Below the pieces are notes generated by a model that saw nothing but the letters and a program-made list of their open reading frames with translations, was not told the DNA's origin and did no database searches. A stretch of DNA of 64,000 nt, taken from the NCBI RefSeq assembly GCF_014851915.1, contig NZ_JACVAP010000003.1:588737-652736 (forward strand). The letters run 5' to 3'. Below, piece by piece: positions 60,608-64,000 of the stretch. The position numbers and the translations under genes were made by a program. Each line of letters starts with the position of its first letter. Within the stretch, counting starts at the first letter, position 1. The DNA is from Xanthomonas sp. XNM01 (lineage in GTDB: Bacteria > Pseudomonadota > Gammaproteobacteria > Xanthomonadales > Xanthomonadaceae).

Positions 60608-60922
60608 ATGAGCATCGTGATGGAAGAGGAAATCAAACGCCGGACGGCGCGCAGGAAGTCGGCGCTGGTGCTGGAGATCATCCAAGGCAAGAAGACAGTG
60701 TCGGAGGCCAGCCGGCAGTTCGATCTGACGCCTTCGGAGATCGAGAGTTGGGTCGACGACGCGAAGCGGGGCATGGAGAACGCATTGCGCGCCAAGCCTG
60801 AGGATGTGCGTGAGCAGTACGAGCGGCAGCTGAAAGACCTGCAGGAGGCCTACGGCGAGGCCATGCTGGAGCTGCGCGCGCGAAAAAAATTGCAGTCCCT
60901 GTTGGGCAAGGATGAGACCTGA
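60608..60922 (+). CDS. IS3-family transposase OrfA
   Basis: A 104-residue DUF1153-like protein. The helix-turn-helix is LVLEIIQGKKTVSEASRQFDLTPSEIESWV and the C-terminus is a coiled coil (REQYERQLKDLQEAYGEAMLELRARKKL). Its stop overlaps the orfB start (TGATG), so coupling is likely; the A7 run near 60883 would hit a stop if slipped by -1. Confidence 0.88.
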   Translation: MSIVMEEEIKRRTARRKSALVLEIIQGKKTVSEASRQFDLTPSEIESWVDDAKRGMENALRAKPEDVREQYERQLKDLQEAYGEAMLELRARKKLQSLLGKDET

Positions 60923-61740
60923 TGGTCACGCTCCAGCAGGGACTGCGGGATGATGGCGTGGCGGTCTCGATGGCGCAGCTGTGTCGCTGGTTCGAGGTGC
61001 CGCGTCGCACGGTCTACTACCGGCCCGTGAAATCGCCACCGGTGATACGCCCTGAGCTGGCCGATCCGATCAAGCAGTTGATCGAGGCCGAGCCCTCATT
61101 TGGCTATCGCACGGTCGCCGGTTTGCTGGGCATGAACAAGACCACGGTGCAGCGGATTTTTCAGCTGATGCGCTGGCAGGTGCGCAAGCGGGCTGTAGGC
61201 ATGCGGCCTCGCATCCAGGGCCTGCCATCGGTGGCAGCGGCACCAGATCAGCGTTGGGCCACCGATCTGTGCAGGATCTGGGCCGGTCGCGACGGCTGGC
61301 TCACACTGGCGCTGGTGATCGATTGCCACACTAGGCAACTCCTGGGCTGGCACCTGTCGCAAACCGGCCGTGCAACGACGGCCGCAGCGGCTCTGGAGCA
61401 GGCGTTGATCACCCGCTTCGGTACGCTCGGTCGCGTTCCCGAGCCATTCCTGCTGCGCTCGGACAATGGTCTGGTCTTCACGAGCCGTCACTACACCCGG
61501 CCGGTACGCAGCTACGGCCTGCAGCAGGAGTTCATCACGCCACACTGCCCACAACAGAATGGCATGGTTGAGCGTTTCATCCGCACGCTGAAAGAGCAGT
61601 GCGCACATCGGCACCGCTTCGAGAGCCAGCAGCATGCAATGCGAGTGATCGGTGACTGGATCCAGTTCTACAACCACCGGCGGCCGCATCAAGCGCTGGG
61701 CATGAAGACACCCGCCGAGGCATATGCGTCAGCGGCCTGA
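60922..61740 (+). CDS. IS3-family transposase OrfB (DDE integrase)
   Basis: A 272-residue transposase. An N-terminal HTH_21 region (FGYRTVAGLLGMNKTTVQRIFQLM) precedes the retroviral-integrase fold: first D in RWATDLCRIW, second D in LLRSDNGLVFTS, E in QNGMVERFIRTLKEQ. It appears intact and active. Confidence 0.92.
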   Translation: MVTLQQGLRDDGVAVSMAQLCRWFEVPRRTVYYRPVKSPPVIRPELADPIKQLIEAEPSFGYRTVAGLLGMNKTTVQRIFQLMRWQVRKRAVGMRPRIQGLPSVAAAPDQRWATDLCRIWAGRDGWLTLALVIDCHTRQLLGWHLSQTGRATTAAAALEQALITRFGTLGRVPEPFLLRSDNGLVFTSRHYTRPVRSYGLQQEFITPHCPQQNGMVERFIRTLKEQCAHRHRFESQQHAMRVIGDWIQFYNHRRPHQALGMKTPAEAYASAA

Positions 61741-61799
61741 CCTGTGCAGGAACCGCTGGGTCATTACACCCGGAGCAGATTGCCCACCAGTTGCACGTC

Positions 61800-61833
61800 C
61801 AGGATCAGGTGCGGCTCAGTGGGGGCAGGTCAC
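61800..61833 (-). repeat. isolated IS407-type terminal repeat inside IS30
   Basis: On the minus strand TGACCTGCCCCCACTGAGCC, a typical IS3/IS407-group end, sharing CCCCACTGAGCC with the remnant at 59623-59638. It splits the IS30 transposase between HQLHV and SHMTIYR. Confidence 0.55.
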
Positions 61834-61839
61834 AGCCAC

Positions 61840-62490
61840 ATGACCATCTACCGGTTCGTCCGGCAGGATCAGCGCGCCGGCGGGTACTTGTACCGGCACC
61901 TGCGCCAAGGGGGGAAACGCCGGCGCAAACGCACCTTTGGGCCTGAGAAACGTGGGCGACTACAGGGCAAGCCGATGATCGACACCCGACCCGAAGCGGT
62001 CGAGGCCAGGCGCGAGCCAGGCCACTGGGAGGGCGACACTGTCATCGGCAGCGCCGACGAACGCGACTGCCTGCTCACGCTAGTGGAGCGAAGTTCCGGA
62101 ATTGCCTTGGTCGCCAAGCTGCCCCATCGCACGGTGATCGCTGTAAACAGCGCCGCACTGAAGCTCATCCGCAACAGCGGCTTGCCCTTCAAGACCATTA
62201 CCTGGGACAACGGCACCGAGTTCCACGGCTACAAGGCACTGGAACACGCCACCGGAGTACGCTGCTACTTCGCCTATCCGCACCGCCCATGGCAGCGCGG
62301 CAGCAACGAAAACTTCAATGGCCTGCTCCGGCAGTACTTCCCGAAGCGACACAGCCTCGCTCGACTACGGCAACATCACTGCGACCTCATCGCGCACAAG
62401 CTCAATTCCCGGCCGAGGAAACGCTATGGCTACAAGACGCCGCTCGAAAGAATCGAAGAGCTATGTGGAGCGTTGCACTTCGAGTGTTAA
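61840..62490 (+). pseudogene. IS30-family transposase, N-terminus lost
   Basis: From ATG 61840 216 residues remain: MTIYRFVRQDQRAGGYLYRHLR, then EGDTVIGSADERDCLLTLVERSSG with first D, TWDNGTEFHG with second D and RPWQRGSNENFNGLLRQYFP with E. The DDE core is whole but the N-terminal DNA-binding part (about 100 residues) is missing. Confidence 0.85.
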
Positions 62491-62491
62491 T

Positions 62492-63358
62492 TCACCTGCC
62501 TGCTCTAATGACGCCGGCCAGCTTGCGCGCGATCTCCGCGGCCCCAAGGCGGGCAGGCAATCCCACCTTGTCAGCCAGCCGAGGGCTGTATTCAAAAACT
62601 TCGTGAACACCAACATTCAGCCAAATTGGCAGGATGACGTTCTCTTGCTCCAGTATCTCCCTCGTAAACACCGAGTCGAATTCAGCGCGGCCCCAGCCAG
62701 CGTTCGAGAGGAAATTCGGGGAAAGAACAATGATGCATTTTCGGGACTCTCTCAGGCCGCGCTCGATGTTTTCGCGCAGACTGTCACCAACCTTGAGAGA
62801 GTACTCGTCGTACCACACGATGCAGTGGTTCTTGGTCAGCTCGCTCACTAGCTCCCGCACAAAGGCGTCCTTGTCGCGGGAATCGTGCGAAATGAACGCG
62901 AGTGGCTTCTCCGTCTCTGAGCGCTTTTGTGCATATTCGCGATCTCGGATCGACAAAAAGTATCCCCTCTCTTGTGCTTGCTCGACTAGGTGCTGCCGGT
63001 CGCCAATTGTGAGGTCTGCGTCCAAGTAGAGATGAACCCGCCGCGTGAACTGAAGTGTTTCACTGCTTTGCCGTTCCGAATAATCGGAATGGCCAACTTG
63101 GACCAGTACGCCATCGCCTTCCGGATCGAGCTGGCAGGACGCGAACTCAGGCGTTGAAAAAAGTGTGGATAGGCAGCCCGACAAGTCATCCACTGCCGGG
63201 ACGTAGAAATACCAATACTTAGCATTTGCCTCAAAGTCCAACGCTATTTTTGCTATGACCGTGGCGAGGAGTTGGCCGTCCCGCATCTGGAAAGGCCAGT
63301 CAGCGTGCACGGTTAAGGCGCGCGCATCTCTATCGAAGTACTCGCGAATTGTTGCCAT
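62492..63358 (-). CDS. TIR-domain protein, likely NADase defence effector
   Basis: A 288-residue protein. Residues 1-150 form an unknown N-terminal domain (MATIREYFDRDARALTVHADWPFQMRDGQ...). A TIR domain spans about 152-285: LAFISHDSRDKDAFVRELV, IVWYDEYSLKVGDSLRENIERGL, CIIVLSPNFLSNAGWGRAEFDSVF. The catalytic glutamate is E226 in GRAEF. Bacterial TIR proteins deplete NAD+ during phage infection. TGGAGAG precedes the ATG and an attC core lies 25 bases upstream, so it reads as an integron cassette. Its own attC is lost to IS30. Confidence 0.87.
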   Translation of the reverse strand: MATIREYFDRDARALTVHADWPFQMRDGQLLATVIAKIALDFEANAKYWYFYVPAVDDLSGCLSTLFSTPEFASCQLDPEGDGVLVQVGHSDYSERQSSETLQFTRRVHLYLDADLTIGDRQHLVEQAQERGYFLSIRDREYAQKRSETEKPLAFISHDSRDKDAFVRELVSELTKNHCIVWYDEYSLKVGDSLRENIERGLRESRKCIIVLSPNFLSNAGWGRAEFDSVFTREILEQENVILPIWLNVGVHEVFEYSPRLADKVGLPARLGAAEIARKLAGVIRAGR

Positions 63359-63382
63359 GACTCTCCAGTAGTTTCAGCAGGC

Positions 63383-63431
63383 ACCTAACACCTGAGTTAA
63401 GCCGCGCCGCGGAGCGGCGTCGGCTTGAATG
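63383..63431 (-). other. attC site upstream of the TIR cassette
   Basis: Minus strand: ATTCAAGCCGACGCCGCTCC, GCGGCGCGGCTTAACTCAGG, then the core GTTAGGT (63383-63389), which fits GTTRRRY exactly. The central stem is nearly identical to aadA-type attC. The left outer arm (RYYYAAC) is absent because an IS starts there. Confidence 0.82.
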
Positions 63432-64000
63432 ATGAGATGGACTCCTCCCGCGTCGCCACACGGCCTCGCGGGCCACACTGAAGCTTGCGGGTTTCAGTCA
63501 CGGGATCACGAGAGGAGTCCACGCCATGCATGCTACGACCGTTGCGATCGATCTGGCAAAAGACGTGTTCGAGCTGGCCTTTGCCGATCCGGCGGGGCGG
63601 ATTCTCGAGCGGAAGCGATTGTCTCGCAGGGCATTTTCCCGTGTGCTGGAGAGCCGGTCACCGATGGAGGTGGTGATGGAGGCCTGCGGCAGCGCGCACT
63701 ACTGGGGGCGTCGCTTCCAGGCCTGCGGACATGCGGTCCGGCTGCTGCCGCCGCGCGACGTGCGGCCTTATGTCCGCGGGAACAAAACCGACCGTGCCGA
63801 TGCCGCCGGGCTGGTGGAGGCTGCCCGCTGTCCGCAGATCAGCGAGGTGCCGGTCAAGACGCCGCGCCAACAGGGGCTGCAGGCGCTGCATCGCGTGCGT
63901 GAGCAACTCAAGGCGCAGCGCACGGCCACGATCAACCTCGTGCGCGGCCTGCTGCGCGAGTACGGAATCGTCATCCCCGCTGGTATTGCGCGGGTGGCGC
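63432..64000 (+). mobile_element. IS1111-like IS110-family element, right part outside window
   Basis: It starts after TTGAATG of the attC left arm. A subterminal inverted repeat TGGACTCCTC (63438-63447) / GAGGAGTCCA (63512-63521) flanks the leader, followed by the transposase. The exact first base is uncertain by a few positions. Confidence 0.72.
63526..64000 (+). CDS. IS1111-like transposase, partial
   Basis: 158 codons visible, open to the edge. MHATTVAIDLAKDVFELAFAD gives the first catalytic D, VVMEACGSAHYWGR the E, NKTDRADAAGLVEAAR the last acidic pair, followed by QGLQALHRVREQLKAQRTATINLVRGLLREYGI. The EACGSAHYW signature is typical of the IS1111 subgroup rather than of the IS110-group copies at 58551 and 60252. 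Confidence 0.88.
   Translation, partial: MHATTVAIDLAKDVFELAFADPAGRILERKRLSRRAFSRVLESRSPMEVVMEACGSAHYWGRRFQACGHAVRLLPPRDVRPYVRGNKTDRADAAGLVEAARCPQISEVPVKTPRQQGLQALHRVREQLKAQRTATINLVRGLLREYGIVIPAGIARVA

Larger units (their letters stand above)
61769..62490 (+). mobile_element. IS30-family remnant, 5' end missing
   Basis: It begins mid-gene (EQIAHQLHV coding at 61775-61799) right after the IS3 element. It is interrupted by a 33-34 base foreign piece and then continues to the transposase stop. The right end abuts the TIR gene stop with one base between. Confidence 0.75.

Noticed and set aside
60883..60889. A7 run in IS3 orfA as a programmed -1 frameshift site
   Set aside because: Slipping by -1 there meets TGA at 60913 before orfB, so a fusion product is not expected; start-stop overlap explains orfB expression.
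62492..63358. Thoeris ThsB
   Set aside because: No ThsA-like SIR2/SLOG partner is present and the long N-terminal domain is unlike ThsB.

Overview
The window is a GC-rich bacterial chromosome segment. Gene content and families (a TonB receptor with a PepSY partner, sigma-54 and DesKR-type two-component systems next to ABC exporters, an orphan ParB-like protein, KKA-rich histone-like protein, tandem YqjD/YqjE-type genes) point to Gammaproteobacteria, most likely Lysobacteraceae/Xanthomonadaceae. The genus cannot be read from the sequence.

Layout, 1-31.6 kb: a truncated GAF protein, an FAD monooxygenase with a small coupled partner, and a secreted polysaccharide deacetylase. A TonB siderophore receptor / PepSY / small membrane protein operon follows, with a Fur-like site. 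A seven-gene minus-strand operon (15729 to 6937) holds a membrane-fusion protein, ABC ATPase, duplicated permease, an anchored hypothetical, a CPBP protease and an NtrC/NtrY-like pair. Next come divergent AraC/SDR genes, the DUF4130/radical-SAM DNA-repair pair, a serine hydrolase, a propeller protein, hemerythrin, the paoABC-type molybdenum aldehyde oxidoreductase, an amidase lipoprotein, a Sufu-domain protein and small membrane or secreted proteins.

32.4-56.3 kb: a ParB-like protein, a BLUF-EAL photoreceptor, a histone-like KKA protein, a DegQ/MucD protease, a DUF883/holin-like/AI-2E envelope cluster, a HAD hydrolase and M17 aminopeptidase, a CHASE3-GAF-GGDEF cyclase, an ABC exporter operon with its own DesKR-type sensor and regulator and a palindromic operator candidate, a MacAB-type exporter interrupted by a repeat-rich spacer, and an alpha/beta hydrolase.

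56.3-64.0 kb is the unusual part. Base composition drops and three minus-strand genes (OLD-like AAA/TOPRIM nuclease, an unknown 90-aa protein, a TIR-domain protein) follow fragments of integron attC sites. I read this as the distal part of an integron cassette array carrying likely phage-defence cassettes, whose attC sites were repeatedly hit by insertion sequences. Two copies of an IS110-family element sit at the same position in two attC sites. Their left non-coding end contains a two-loop RNA whose loops carry short stretches matching the attC target and the element's own ends, as expected of an IS110 bridge RNA. A different, IS1111-like element occupies the opposite arm of a third attC. 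IS3 and IS30 elements have broken up the rest. No integron integrase lies in the window; it would be expected beyond 64000.
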